DNA of 64,000 nucleotides from the NCBI RefSeq assembly GCF_001314225.1, contig NZ_CP012697.1:3968001-4032000 (forward strand), given 5' to 3'. This stretch comes from Microbacterium sp. No. 7 (GTDB lineage: Bacteria > Actinomycetota > Actinomycetes > Actinomycetales > Microbacteriaceae). The notes under the pieces are model-generated. The model searched no databases. It saw nothing but the letters and a program-made list of their open reading frames with translations, and was not told where the DNA came from. Of the stretch, positions 1-8,474 are shown piece by piece (position 1 is the first letter of the stretch; every line of letters starts with the position of its first letter). The position numbers and the translations under genes are program-made.

Positions 1-201
1 TTCGCGAGGCGCGAGGGGACCGGCCCCAACATGTGGCTGCCGCTGCACGACGCGAGCACGGATCCCGACGACTCGACCGGACCGTACGTGCTCCTGGCCT
101 CGCGGCGCGAGGCGGGCGTCATCACGGGCGCCGTCCTCAACGCCGACGGCGGGATCGGCGTGCGCGGCTTCGCGACGGCGGCGGGAGGAGACGACCTGTG
201 A
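1..201 (+). CDS. C-terminal end of a cis-dihydrodiol dehydrogenase (SDR family), partial
   Basis: Only the last 66 codons are present; the gene starts before the window. The visible end reads [16 protein letters not shown], then [11 protein letters not shown] and [16 protein letters not shown]. The TGAVLNxDGG stretch is the usual C-terminal signature of short-chain dehydrogenases. The tail [17 protein letters not shown] closely resembles the BphB/HcaB group, which oxidises cis-dihydrodiols to catechols with NAD. The catalytic Ser/Tyr/Lys and the Rossmann glycines lie outside the window. Its TGA at 199-201 overlaps the GTG of the next gene (GTGA). That places it in the same operon as the acetaldehyde dehydrogenase and aldolase, which finish the same type of pathway. 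The substrate (phenylpropionate, biphenyl or other) cannot be read from this fragment. Confidence 0.8.
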   Translation, partial: FARREGTGPNMWLPLHDASTDPDDSTGPYVLLASRREAGVITGAVLNADGGIGVRGFATAAGGDDL

Positions 202-614
202 GCGCACACGACATCGCCGCGACGCTGCCCAGCGGCCTGGACGCGGTCTTCGAGACGAGGGATGCCGCGGGCGCGGCCACGCGGATCGGCGTACGGCACG
301 CCCGCGCCGGCGAGCTCGTCGACGCCTACCCGGCGGGGACCCACGACCGCGAGCTGCTGGTCGAGGGGCGGCCCGCCCCCGCCGAGCTCGCACGTGTCGC
401 GGCCGACGTGCTGGCGGCCGACGAGCGGTGCCGTCGCGTCGTGATCGCGGTCGCCGAGGGCGACCTCGGCGCGATCGGCTGGGCCGAAGACGGCGGCTTC
501 CGCTTCGTCGTCGACGTCGAGACGCGCAGCGGCGGGTTCTCGCTGCTCGTGACCGAGCCCGACTGGGTGCTCGCGCAGCCGCACATCCTCGACGAGATCC
601 CCCTGAAGGAGTAG
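198..614 (+). CDS. GNAT-like small protein of aromatic catabolic operon, function unknown
   Basis: A 138-aa protein starting at a GTG that overlaps the stop of the upstream dehydrogenase. The C-terminal half ([21 protein letters not shown], then [12 protein letters not shown]) has the look of the end of a GCN5-type acetyltransferase fold: an Ala-rich helix, a GxxGF turn and a final beta strand. No clear acetyl-CoA-binding Q/RxxGxG/A loop is visible, so an acetyltransferase activity is not shown. The next gene begins 2 nt after its TAG, so it is tightly embedded between the dihydrodiol dehydrogenase and the acetaldehyde dehydrogenase. I infer a role, possibly regulatory or acyl-transfer, linked to aromatic degradation. 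The function is unrecognised. Confidence 0.6.
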   Translation: MSAHDIAATLPSGLDAVFETRDAAGAATRIGVRHARAGELVDAYPAGTHDRELLVEGRPAPAELARVAADVLAADERCRRVVIAVAEGDLGAIGWAEDGGFRFVVDVETRSGGFSLLVTEPDWVLAQPHILDEIPLKE

Positions 615-616
615 GA

Positions 617-1573
617 ATGGCCAAGACGAAGGTCGCCATCATCGGGCCGGGCAACATCGGCACCGATCTGATGCTCAAGATCATCCGGCTCTCGGACGTG
701 CTCGAGATGGGCGTCATGGTGGGCATCGACCCCACCTCGGACGGGCTCGCCCGGGCGTCGCGTCTCGGCTTCGAGACGACGCACGAGGGCGTCGAGGGTC
801 TCGTCGCGAGCCCGCAGTTCGACGAGATCGGGGTCGTGTTCGACGCGACGAGCGCGTCGGCCCACAAGAAGAACGCCGAAAGACTGCTGCCCCTCGGAAA
901 GCGGCTCGTCGACCTGACGCCCGCGGCGATCGGCCCCTACGTCGTGCCCGCCGTGAACCTCGGAGAGCACCTCGACGCGCAGGACGTCAACATGGTGACC
1001 TGCGGCGGACAGGCGACGATCCCGATCGTGGCGGCGATCTCGGAGGTGACGCCTGTGCTCTACGGCGAGATCGTTGCGTCGATCGCCTCGAAGTCGGCGG
1101 GCCCGGGGACGCGGGCGAACATCGACGAGTTCACCGAGACGACGTCGGCCGCGATCGAGGCCGTGGGGGGTGCCGCGCGGGGCAAGGCGATCATCGTGCT
1201 GAACCCGGCGGAGCCGCCCATGATCATGCGCGACACCGTGCAGGTGCTGACCGCGAGGCTCGACGAGCAGGCGCGCACCGCGATCGCCGACGCCGTGCAG
1301 GCGCGGGTGGAGCAGGTCGCGGAGTACGTGCCCGGCTACCGGCTCAAGCAGGCCGTGCAGTTCAGCGACGAGGACGCGGAGCTCGACGCCCTCGTGCCGG
1401 CGGACCGGGTCCTCCCAGGGGGCTACACGCGCGTGAGCGTGTTCCTCGAGGTGGAGGGCGCGGCGATGTACCTGCCCGCGTACGCGGGCAACCTCGACAT
1501 CATGACCAGCGCCGCGCTGAGGGCCGCGGAACGGCTCGTGCTGGCGGCGCGCGAGAAGGAGACGGCGGCATGA
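617..1573 (+). CDS. mhpF: acetaldehyde dehydrogenase (acetylating), meta-cleavage pathway
   Basis: A 318-aa protein of full family length. It converts acetaldehyde to acetyl-CoA with NAD and CoA as the last step of meta-cleavage pathways (MhpF/BphJ/DmpF type). The N-terminus carries the nucleotide-binding loop [12 protein letters not shown] (residues 8-19). The catalytic cysteine sits in [14 protein letters not shown] (about Cys129). The start at 617 lies right after GGA of a short GGAGTAGGA purine stretch. The stop overlaps the aldolase start (ATGA at 1570-1573), as expected because the two enzymes form a complex that channels acetaldehyde. Confidence 0.95.
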   Translation: MAKTKVAIIGPGNIGTDLMLKIIRLSDVLEMGVMVGIDPTSDGLARASRLGFETTHEGVEGLVASPQFDEIGVVFDATSASAHKKNAERLLPLGKRLVDLTPAAIGPYVVPAVNLGEHLDAQDVNMVTCGGQATIPIVAAISEVTPVLYGEIVASIASKSAGPGTRANIDEFTETTSAAIEAVGGAARGKAIIVLNPAEPPMIMRDTVQVLTARLDEQARTAIADAVQARVEQVAEYVPGYRLKQAVQFSDEDAELDALVPADRVLPGGYTRVSVFLEVEGAAMYLPAYAGNLDIMTSAALRAAERLVLAAREKETAA

Positions 1574-2580
1574 CGACGGTGTACCTGCAGGATGTGACGC
1601 TGCGCGACGGCATGCATGCGATCCGGCACCGGATCACCCCCGAGAAGGTCGCGGAGATCGCCGGCGCCCTGGACCGGGCCGGCGTCGACGCCATCGAGGT
1701 CGCGCACGGAGACGGCCTCGCCGGCTCGTCGCTCACCTACGGCCCCGGATCGCACACCGACGAGGAGTGGATCGAGGCGGCCGCGGGAGCGATCGAGCAC
1801 GCGGTGCTGACGACCCTGATCCTGCCCGGGATCGGCACGCTGCACGAGCTGAGGCGGGCGTTCGATCTGGGCGTGCGCTCGGTACGGGTCGCCACGCACT
1901 CGACCGAGGCCGATGTGGCCGCCCAGCACATCGCGGCGGCCCGCGAGTGGGGCATGGACGTGTCGGGCTTCCTCATGATGAGCCATCTGACCGATGCCGC
2001 CGCCCTCGCGCAGCAGGCGAAGCTCATGGAGTCCTATGGCGCGCACTGCGTGTACGTGACCGACTCGGCCGGCAGGCTCACCCTCGACGGCGTCCGCGAG
2101 CGCGTGCGCGCCTACCGCGACGTGCTCGACCCCCGCACCCAGATCGGCATCCACGCGCACCAGAACCTGTCGCTCGCGGTCGCGAACTCCGTCGTGGCCG
2201 TGGAGGAGGGCGCCCACCGGGTCGACGCATCGCTCGCGGGCCACGGCGCGGGTGCGGGGAACACCCCCATCGAGCCGTTCGTCGCCGTCGCCAGGCTTCA
2301 GGGGTGGGACGTCGGCGCCGACCTGTTCGCGCTGCAGGATGCCGCGGACGACCTCATCCGGCCGCTCCACGACCGTCCCGTGCAGGTCGACCGCGAGACG
2401 CTGTCGGTCGGCTACGCAGGGGCGTACTCGAGCTTCCTGCGGCATGCCGAACGCGCCGCGCGCCGCTACGGGCTCGACGCCCGCGACATCCTCGTCGAGG
2501 TCGGCAGCCGCAAGCTCATCGGCGGCCAGGAGGACATGATCACCGACGTCGCCCTCGACCTCGTCGCCGCCCGGGGCTGA
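1570..2580 (+). CDS. mhpE: 4-hydroxy-2-oxovalerate aldolase
   Basis: A 336-aa HMGL-like TIM-barrel aldolase that cleaves 4-hydroxy-2-oxoacids to pyruvate and an aldehyde, which is handed to the preceding dehydrogenase. The N-terminal [13 protein letters not shown] gives the catalytic Arg-Asp pair. [16 protein letters not shown] supplies the two metal-binding histidines. [12 protein letters not shown] is the conserved glycine-rich loop. The C-terminal helices ([14 protein letters not shown] onwards) match the dehydrogenase-docking region of this family. It overlaps the dehydrogenase stop by 4 nt and is the last enzyme of the operon before a 155-nt gap. Confidence 0.95.
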   Translation: MTTVYLQDVTLRDGMHAIRHRITPEKVAEIAGALDRAGVDAIEVAHGDGLAGSSLTYGPGSHTDEEWIEAAAGAIEHAVLTTLILPGIGTLHELRRAFDLGVRSVRVATHSTEADVAAQHIAAAREWGMDVSGFLMMSHLTDAAALAQQAKLMESYGAHCVYVTDSAGRLTLDGVRERVRAYRDVLDPRTQIGIHAHQNLSLAVANSVVAVEEGAHRVDASLAGHGAGAGNTPIEPFVAVARLQGWDVGADLFALQDAADDLIRPLHDRPVQVDRETLSVGYAGAYSSFLRHAERAARRYGLDARDILVEVGSRKLIGGQEDMITDVALDLVAARG

Positions 2581-2690
2581 CGCGGCCCTCCCGGCCGCCC
2601 CCGCCCCCGACCGCCGCCACACGTTCCGTCTGGCGAGACATCGCGTTGCGGCTCGCAGCGACGCTCGCGAGAGTCCTTCCGAAGCCCGAC

Positions 2691-2717
2691 AGCGCCGCCG
2701 GACTCGACGGCGGCGCT
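2691..2717 (+). terminator. 10-bp hairpin between the aldolase and the ABC importer
   Basis: AGCGCCGCCG at 2691-2700 pairs exactly with CGGCGGCGCT at 2708-2717 across a 7-nt loop. There is no T-run. It sits 110 nt after the aldolase stop and 18 nt before the first ABC gene. It may be a weak terminator or an mRNA-processing hairpin that lowers transporter expression. Confidence 0.4.
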
Positions 2718-2735
2718 CACCAGAAAGGGAGTGGC

Positions 2736-3521
2736 ATGCTCCGATTCACCGACGTGAGCGTCCGCTACGGCGCGGGCGTGCGCGCCGTGGACGACGTCTC
2801 CCTCGTCGTCCCCGACGGCGCCGTCGTCGCCGTCATCGGCGGCAACGGCGCCGGCAAGACCACGCTCATGCGCGCCGCCTCGGGGACCCTCGCCTACCAC
2901 GGCGGCACCCGCACGAGCGGCACGATCGAGCTCGCCGGCACCCGCATCGAGCGGCTGCACCCGCACCGCATCGTCGCCGAGGGCCTCGCCCTCGTGCCCG
3001 AGGGCCGCCACGTGTTCGGCGAGCTGAGCATCGAGGAGAACCTGCTGGCGGGCGCCGCGACGGTGCGCAAGGCATCCGTCCGGGCCGAACGCCTCGATCG
3101 GTCCTACGCCATGTTCGAGGTGCTGGGCCGCCGACGCGCCCAGCACGCGGGGCTCCTCTCCGGCGGCGAGCAGCAGATGCTCGCGATCGCACGAGGGCTC
3201 ATGAGCGGCCCGCGCATCCTGCTCCTCGACGAGCCCTCGCTGGGCCTCGCGCCGCAGGCGGTGAGCCGCATCGCCTCGGCGCTCACGCGGATCAACGCCG
3301 ACGGCACGACGATCGTCCTCGTCGAGCAGAACGCCGCGATGGCGCTCGGCATCGCCGACGAGGGCGTCGTGCTCGAGCGCGGCGTCGTCTCCCTGCACGG
3401 CCCCGCGCAGGAGCTGCGCGACAGCGAGGACATCACGCGCATGTACCTCGGCGGCTCCTCCGACGACGAGGACGAGGCGCCGATCCGATCGACCGCGACC
3501 CTGGGGAGGTGGGAGGAGTGA
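2736..3521 (+). CDS. Liv-type ABC importer ATPase (LivF family)
   Basis: A 261-aa cytoplasmic ATPase of a hydrophobic/branched-chain-amino-acid-type importer. Walker A is GGNGAGKT (about residues 35-42), the signature is LSGGEQQML, Walker B is ILLLDEPSLGLAP and the H-loop region is replaced by VEQN, all typical of LivF. A GAAAGGGAG ribosome site precedes ATG 2736. The acidic C-terminal tail (SSDDEDEAP) is longer than usual. It is first in a tightly overlapping livF-livG-livH-livM-SBP operon placed behind the meta-pathway genes. I infer uptake of an aromatic acid or related carboxylate rather than an amino acid. Confidence 0.9.
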   Translation: MLRFTDVSVRYGAGVRAVDDVSLVVPDGAVVAVIGGNGAGKTTLMRAASGTLAYHGGTRTSGTIELAGTRIERLHPHRIVAEGLALVPEGRHVFGELSIEENLLAGAATVRKASVRAERLDRSYAMFEVLGRRRAQHAGLLSGGEQQMLAIARGLMSGPRILLLDEPSLGLAPQAVSRIASALTRINADGTTIVLVEQNAAMALGIADEGVVLERGVVSLHGPAQELRDSEDITRMYLGGSSDDEDEAPIRSTATLGRWEE

Positions 3522-4312
3522 GCCTCGATCTCGCCGTCCACGACGTCACGCTGCGCTTCGGCGGCACGACCGCGCTCGACGGCGTGTCGTTCTCGGTGAG
3601 CCCGGGAAGCATCCACGCCGTCATCGGCCCCAACGGAGCCGGCAAGTCGTCGATGTTCAACGTCGTCTCCGGCCTGTACCGGGTCGCCTCCGGCCGGGTG
3701 CTGATCGGGGGCGAGGAGACGACGGGTCTCCACCCGTACCAGATCGCGGAGAAGGGCGTCGGCCGCGCGTTCCAGAACATCGCGCTCGTCGGCCACGCGA
3801 GCGTGATCGACAACGTCATGGTCGGCAGGCACCGGCTCATGCGCACGGGCTTCGCCGGCGCTGCGATCGGCCTCCCGCCGGCCCGCCGCGAAGAGACCCG
3901 TCACCGTGCCCGCGTGCGCGAGATCGCCTCGTTCGTGGGCCTCGACGACGTGCTCGACGCACCGGCCGGGACGCTCTCCTACGGCGGGCGCAAGAAGGTC
4001 GAGCTCGCGCGGGCGCTCGCCTCCGAGCCGCGGCTGCTGCTGCTCGACGAGCCCGTCGCGGGCATGCCCGCGAACGAGAAGCGCGAGATCGCCGGCATCG
4101 TCCGCTCCATCCGCGACTCGCTCGGCATCACCGTGATCATCGTGGAGCACGACATGCCGCTGATCATGGGCATCGCCGACAGGATCACGGTCCTCGACTT
4201 CGGCCGGCGCATCGCCGACGGCACTCCCGCCGAGGTCCGCGCGGACCCGGCCGTCGTCGCCGCCTACCTCGGCGACCCCGACGCCGCACTCAAGGAAGGC
4301 CTCGCACCGTGA
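3518..4312 (+). CDS. Liv-type ABC importer ATPase (LivG family)
   Basis: A 264-aa ATPase partnering the preceding LivF. It shows Walker A GPNGAGKSS, the LivG-specific GVGRAFQNIALV loop, signature SYGGRKKVELARAL, Walker B LLLLDEPVAGM and the EHDM switch. I chose GTG 3518 over an in-frame GTG at 3509. GTG 3518 overlaps the LivF stop as GTGA and has GGGGAGGT at suitable spacing. The 3509 start would add only MGG. The stop overlaps the permease start (GTGA at 4309). Confidence 0.9.
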   Translation: MSLDLAVHDVTLRFGGTTALDGVSFSVSPGSIHAVIGPNGAGKSSMFNVVSGLYRVASGRVLIGGEETTGLHPYQIAEKGVGRAFQNIALVGHASVIDNVMVGRHRLMRTGFAGAAIGLPPARREETRHRARVREIASFVGLDDVLDAPAGTLSYGGRKKVELARALASEPRLLLLDEPVAGMPANEKREIAGIVRSIRDSLGITVIIVEHDMPLIMGIADRITVLDFGRRIADGTPAEVRADPAVVAAYLGDPDAALKEGLAP

Positions 4313-5193
4313 GACTCGTCCAGCTCCTCATCCTCGGCCTCTCGCTCGGCGCGATCTACGGCCTCATCGCCCTCAGCTTCGTGACGATCTTCAAGGGCAC
4401 CCGCGTGTTCAACCTCGCCCAGGGCGGCGTGATGCTCCTGGGCGTCTACGTCACGGCGCAGCTGTCGGGTCCGCTCGGGTTCTGGGCCGCCGCCACCGTC
4501 GGCATCGCATCGGCCGGGCTGCTCGCGGTGATCCTGCAGCGCATCGTGGCCCTCGCCCCCCGGGGCGACCACCTCGTGCTCACGATCCTCACGGTCGGCC
4601 TCGAGGTCATCCTCGCCGCCGAGCTCGCGCGGCTGATCGGCACCCGCATCCTCACGGTCGGCGACCCGTGGGGAGACCGCACGATCAGCGTCTTCGGGGC
4701 GACCGTGCCCGTCGCGCGGGTGGCCGCCCTCATCGTGTGCGTCGTGCTCATCGCCCTGTTCTTCCTGGTGTTCCGCAGGACGCGCTTCGGCATCCGCATG
4801 CGCGCATCGGCGGCCGACCCCGAGACCGCCGCGCTCATGGGCATCAGCCAGCGACAGGTCGCGATGGTGTCGTGGCTGATCGGCGGAGCACTGGCCGCCG
4901 TCGCGGGCCTGTTCCTCGCGATGTTCCCCAACCCGGGGCTGGAGCACTCCGCGCATCTGCTCGCGTTCAACGCCATCCCCGCCGTCATCATCGGCGGCCT
5001 CGACTCGAGCGAGGGCGCCATCCTCGGCGGCCTCATCGTCGGCGTCTCCCAGACCCTCGTGACCGGCTACGCCTCGTCGCTCGGGTTCCTCGGCGAGGGC
5101 ATCGGCGACGTCACCCCGTACATCGTCATGATCGTCTTCCTGCTCGTCCGACCCAGCGGCCTCTTCGGCACGAAGGAGCGACTCCGTGTCTGA
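4309..5193 (+). CDS. Liv-type ABC importer permease (LivH family)
   Basis: A 294-aa polytopic membrane protein with about eight hydrophobic segments. The N-terminal GLSLGAIYGLIALSFVTIF and the following NLAQGGVMLLGVY are hallmarks of LivH permeases. The cytoplasmic loop RASAADPETAALMGIS (about residues 165-180) is the EAA-like contact site for the ATPases. It overlaps LivG upstream by 4 nt and LivM downstream by 8 nt, so the proteins should be made in equal amounts. Confidence 0.9.
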   Translation: MRLVQLLILGLSLGAIYGLIALSFVTIFKGTRVFNLAQGGVMLLGVYVTAQLSGPLGFWAAATVGIASAGLLAVILQRIVALAPRGDHLVLTILTVGLEVILAAELARLIGTRILTVGDPWGDRTISVFGATVPVARVAALIVCVVLIALFFLVFRRTRFGIRMRASAADPETAALMGISQRQVAMVSWLIGGALAAVAGLFLAMFPNPGLEHSAHLLAFNAIPAVIIGGLDSSEGAILGGLIVGVSQTLVTGYASSLGFLGEGIGDVTPYIVMIVFLLVRPSGLFGTKERLRV

Positions 5194-6361
5194 CCCCACC
5201 ACCTCCACCCGCAGCCGTGTCGCGCGCGCCGTCGGCCTGCTCACGCTCGCGCTCGCCCTCGCCGCCGTGCCGTTCTACCTCGACGGCTCCTGGCTCATCA
5301 TCGGCGTCCTGTCGATGGCCGCCGCGGTCGGCGCGATCGGTCTCACGATCCTCGTCGGCACGGCCGGCCAGCTCTCGCTCGCCCACGCGTTCTTCATCGC
5401 GATCGGCGCCTACGCCTACGCCTACCTGGCCGGGCCGCCGAGCGAGAGCGGCGTCTCGGGCCTCGGCTGGCCGACGCTGCTCGCGGCCCCGGTCGCCATC
5501 GCGATCTCGGCGCTGGCGGGCCTCGCGTTCAGTCCCGTCGCCGCGCGTCTGCGCGGCCTGTACCTGGGCGTCGCGTCGCTCGGGCTCGTGTTCATCGGCC
5601 AGCACCTGCTGCGCAACCTCGTACCCGTCACGGGCGGATCGAACGGCCGCAGCGTCACCCCGCTCGAGCTCCTCGGCTTCGAGCTGACCGGCCGGTCTCC
5701 CGCGTTCGACGTCCTCGGCGTGCCGTTCGGGGCGCGCGAACGGCTCTGGTTCGTCGCCATCATCGCGCTCGTCGTTGCGATGCACTTCGCGTACGGCATC
5801 ACCCGCGGGCGACCCGGTCGGGCTCTCACGATGGTGCGCGACAATCAGGCCGCGGCATCGGCACTCGGCATCCCGGTGCAGCACTACAAGGCCTCCGCCT
5901 TCGTGCTCTCCTCCGCCTTCGCGGGCGCCGCCGGCGTGCTCACGGCTCTCGCGTTCGGCTATGTCGTGCCGCAGTACTTCGGCCTCATCCTGTCGATCAA
6001 CTACCTCGTGATGGCGCTCATCGGCGGGCTCGGCTCGATCGGCGGGGCCGTGGGCGGAGCCTTCATCGTCACGGCGCTCCCGCTGGTGCTCGACCGCCTC
6101 GCCTCGGGACTCGGCATCCTCGCCGCCGGCGGCTCGGGGGGCTACGACGCGACGACCGTCGCATCGATCGTCTTCGGCGTGCTCGTCGTGGCGATCATCA
6201 TCCTCGAGCCCGGCGGGCTCGCACAGCTCAGCCGTCGCACTGCGGCCGCGATCAGGCGGCGCAGAAGCGGGAAGAAGCCCGGAGACGGCCCGGCACACAC
6301 ACAGCAGCCGGCGGCCACCCCGCCGGAGCACCAGGAAAGGAAACACAGTGCGACTCACTAG
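5186..6361 (+). CDS. Liv-type ABC importer permease (LivM family)
   Basis: A 391-aa membrane protein, the second permease of the importer. LTILVGTAGQLSLAHAFFIAIGAY and the loop MVRDNQAAASALGIPVQHYK are diagnostic of LivM. It is somewhat longer than average because of a basic, Pro-rich cytoplasmic tail (RRRRSGKKPGDGPAHTQQP). The tail runs 14 nt into the start of the binding-protein gene. The start is a GTG at 5186, overlapping LivH. Confidence 0.9.
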   Translation: MSDPTTSTRSRVARAVGLLTLALALAAVPFYLDGSWLIIGVLSMAAAVGAIGLTILVGTAGQLSLAHAFFIAIGAYAYAYLAGPPSESGVSGLGWPTLLAAPVAIAISALAGLAFSPVAARLRGLYLGVASLGLVFIGQHLLRNLVPVTGGSNGRSVTPLELLGFELTGRSPAFDVLGVPFGARERLWFVAIIALVVAMHFAYGITRGRPGRALTMVRDNQAAASALGIPVQHYKASAFVLSSAFAGAAGVLTALAFGYVVPQYFGLILSINYLVMALIGGLGSIGGAVGGAFIVTALPLVLDRLASGLGILAAGGSGGYDATTVASIVFGVLVVAIIILEPGGLAQLSRRTAAAIRRRRSGKKPGDGPAHTQQPAATPPEHQERKHSATH

Positions 6362-7604
6362 GACGATGCTCGCCGCGGGCGCCGGAGCCCTCGGCATCGC
6401 TCTCGCGCTCACGGCGTGCAGCCCGCGCGCCGGCGGCGGAGACCAGCCCGCGGACCCGGACGACGCCCTGCTGACCGATGTCGGCGTCACCGCCGACACG
6501 ATCACGCTCGGGGTTCTCACCGACCAGTCCGGCGTGTATGCGGCGCTGGGCAACACCCTGGCCCAGGGCAACCAGCTCTACTTCGAGCAGCGCAACGCCG
6601 ACGGCGGCATCTGCGGCCGCGACGTCGAGCTCGTCGTGCGCGACCACGGCCATGACGTGCAGACGGCGGTCTCGCAGTTCAGCGAGATCGAGCCCGACGT
6701 GCTCGGCCTGGTGCAGCTGCTCGGCTCGCCGATCGTCAACGGGCTCAAGGGAGAGCTCGAGGCCGACGACATCCCCGCGTTCATCGCCTCGTGGTCGAGC
6801 GACTTCCTCGGCTCCGACCCGATCGTCGTCGCCGGCACGATCTACCCGCTGGACGTCATCAACGGGCTCCAGTACCTGCTCGACGAAGGCCTCATCGCGG
6901 CCGGCGACACCATCGGCCACGTGCACTTCCCGGGCGACTTCGGAGAGAACGCGCTCGTCGGCTCCCGCTACTTCGGGGAGCAGACCGGCATCGACGTCGT
7001 CGCCGTGCAGGTCGAGCCGAGCGCGACCGACCTGACCGCGCAGATCACGCAGCTCGCGGCCGAGGACGTCACGGCCATCGTCGTGAGCGCCGGTCCGCGC
7101 CAGACGGCGTCGGTCGCGTCGGTGGGCACCTCTCTCGGGCTCGACGTGCCGATCCTGTCGAACGGCCCCGGCTTCGACCCCGCACTGCTGGACACGCCGG
7201 CCGCCCAGGCCCTCGTCGACCGGCTCTACGTGACGGTGTCGTACTCGCCGTTCGCCGCGGAGAGCGCCGAGGCGCAGGCCATCGAGACGGCCTACGGCGA
7301 GACGTTCCCCGACGGCAACCCGACGATCTTCGTCAACTACGGGTACGCCGTGGCGAGCGTGTTCGGCCAGGCGCTGGACGCCGCCTGCGCGGCGGGCGAC
7401 CTCACCCGCGCGGGCACGATCGAGGCGCTGCGCGGCCTGCCCGAGATCGAGACGGGCATCTTCCCCGCCCTGAGCTTCGCCGACGCGGGGCTCACGTCCT
7501 CGCGCGAGAGCTACATCCTGCGCGTCGCCCCCGACGTGCCGGGCGGCCTGAAGATCGAGCAGGACCTGTTCGAGTCGGAGCTGGCCGCGGGCTTCACGGA
7601 ATGA
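6348..7604 (+). CDS. Liv-type ABC importer substrate-binding lipoprotein
   Basis: A 418-aa extracellular binding protein (periplasmic-binding-protein fold I, LivK-like). The signal peptide MRLTRTMLAAGAGALGIALALTAC ends in the lipobox LTAC with the lipidated Cys24. The mature part opens with VTADTITLGVLTDQSGVYA, the usual first beta strand and ligand loop. GTG 6348 is preceded by AGGAAAGGAAA, a strong ribosome site, which decides this start although it lies inside livM. The ligand cannot be read from sequence. Its place behind the acetaldehyde dehydrogenase/aldolase pair suggests an aromatic carboxylate. Confidence 0.9.
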   Translation: MRLTRTMLAAGAGALGIALALTACSPRAGGGDQPADPDDALLTDVGVTADTITLGVLTDQSGVYAALGNTLAQGNQLYFEQRNADGGICGRDVELVVRDHGHDVQTAVSQFSEIEPDVLGLVQLLGSPIVNGLKGELEADDIPAFIASWSSDFLGSDPIVVAGTIYPLDVINGLQYLLDEGLIAAGDTIGHVHFPGDFGENALVGSRYFGEQTGIDVVAVQVEPSATDLTAQITQLAAEDVTAIVVSAGPRQTASVASVGTSLGLDVPILSNGPGFDPALLDTPAAQALVDRLYVTVSYSPFAAESAEAQAIETAYGETFPDGNPTIFVNYGYAVASVFGQALDAACAAGDLTRAGTIEALRGLPEIETGIFPALSFADAGLTSSRESYILRVAPDVPGGLKIEQDLFESELAAGFTE

Positions 7605-7606
7605 CG

Positions 7607-7651
7607 ACGACGGAGGGGGCGGGATGCCGGCATCCTCGCCCCCTCCGTCGT
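7607..7651 (+). terminator. strong hairpin terminator after the Liv-type operon
   Basis: A 15-bp perfect stem (ACGACGGAGGGGGCG at 7607-7621 with its complement at 7637-7651) is extended by the inner palindrome GGATGCCGGCATCC. There is no T-run, as usual in high-GC actinobacteria. It begins 2 nt after the binding-protein stop and faces the end of vapC, so it could stop transcription from both sides. Confidence 0.75.
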
Positions 7652-7694
7652 TCCGGGCCTCGTCCGGGTGCGAGCCGCGATGAGCGTGCCGCCG

Positions 7695-8099
7695 CTACGG
7701 CGCGTACTCCTCCAGCGCCGAACGGATGTCGGTGCGCGCGAAGTCGTCGCCGACGTAGAGCAGCGGCTCGTCGTTGACGTATGCGAGGGCGTAGCTGTAG
7801 GTGTCGCCCAGGTTCAGGCGGGCGGGGTGGCCGGAGCCGCGGCCGTAGTCCCTGTAGGCCTCCCCGGCCACATCCGCCTGGGCCTCGTCGAAGGGCACCA
7901 CCTCGGTGCCCAGTCTGCGCAGAAGCGCCGCAAGCCGCAGAAGCCCCGCGGCACCGGTTCGGCCGTTGACGACGACTCGCGTCTCCACGAGCGTTGCCGC
8001 CGACATCCTCGAAGGATGCGCGAGCATGCATTCCTCGATCACATCGGCACCGTCTTCGCGTTGGATCATTGCGACGAGCGCGGAAGTGTCGACGATCAC
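7695..8099 (-). CDS. vapC: type II toxin VapC, PIN-domain ribonuclease
   Basis: A 134-aa PIN-domain protein. The N-terminal MIVDTSALVAMI gives the first catalytic aspartate. The conserved glutamate is in ATLVETRVVV. NLGDTYSYALA and the following VGDDFARTDI supply the further acidic residues that hold the metal ion. The length is normal for VapC. Its ATG overlaps the stop of vapB by 4 nt (8096-8099), the standard antitoxin-first coupling. VapC toxins cut tRNA or rRNA; the target here cannot be predicted. Confidence 0.9.
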   Translation of the reverse strand: MIVDTSALVAMIQREDGADVIEECMLAHPSRMSAATLVETRVVVNGRTGAAGLLRLAALLRRLGTEVVPFDEAQADVAGEAYRDYGRGSGHPARLNLGDTYSYALAYVNDEPLLYVGDDFARTDIRSALEEYAP

Positions 8100-8386
8100 T
8101 TCGGCAGACCCATCTCGTCGTACAGCCAGTCACCGTGGTCGCGCATCGCGTCTCGCTGTTCCTGCGTCGTCTCCGCATGGAACTCGTCGATGATGCGGGT
8201 GACCGCCGCACGCCGGCGTGCGATCTCTTCATCGGAGTATCGCGGCACAGCGGGCTTCGCACCCCGCAGCTCTTCCAGCCGCCGGCGGACGGCATCCTCC
8301 ACGGCGCTCGTCTGGCTCATCCCCGTGAGCGCCGCGAGCTCGCGCACGAGCGCGTGGGTCCGCTCGTTCTTGATGTTGAGGCTCAT
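8096..8386 (-). CDS. vapB: type II antitoxin VapB
   Basis: A 96-aa antitoxin. The N-terminus MSLNIKNERTHALVRELAALTGMSQTSAVEDAVRRRL is the short beta strand plus two helices of the Rv0623/PSK-type VapB DNA-binding domain. The C-terminal half is charged and helical and should wrap the toxin. The start codon has no ribosome site. Instead a TAGAAT box (reverse strand, 8398-8393) lies exactly 6 nt upstream, so I predict a leaderless mRNA. Confidence 0.88.
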   Translation of the reverse strand: MSLNIKNERTHALVRELAALTGMSQTSAVEDAVRRRLEELRGAKPAVPRYSDEEIARRRAAVTRIIDEFHAETTQEQRDAMRDHGDWLYDEMGLPK

Positions 8387-8392
8387 ACCGGC

Positions 8393-8432
8393 ATTCTACC
8401 TTTCCACCTCCGACACGGGTAGACGTCTACCC
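8393..8432 (-). promoter_or_regulatory. vapBC promoter with 16-bp palindromic operator
   Basis: The -10 box TAGAAT reads on the minus strand at 8398-8393 and would start transcription at the A of the vapB ATG. The perfect palindrome GGGTAGACGTCTACCC at 8417-8432 covers the expected -35 area. It is a good candidate for VapB/VapBC autorepression. The divergent purU gene starts 43 nt further on, so the same site could touch its promoter. Confidence 0.6.
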
Positions 8433-8474
8433 ACCGATACTGTGGCATCCGCGCCGGCACGGCAGAATTGACGC

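Noticed and set aside
2466..3398. A long minus-strand frame opposite the first LivF gene.
   Set aside because: Composition is typical of antisense frames and no domain is seen, while the plus strand has all ABC ATPase motifs.
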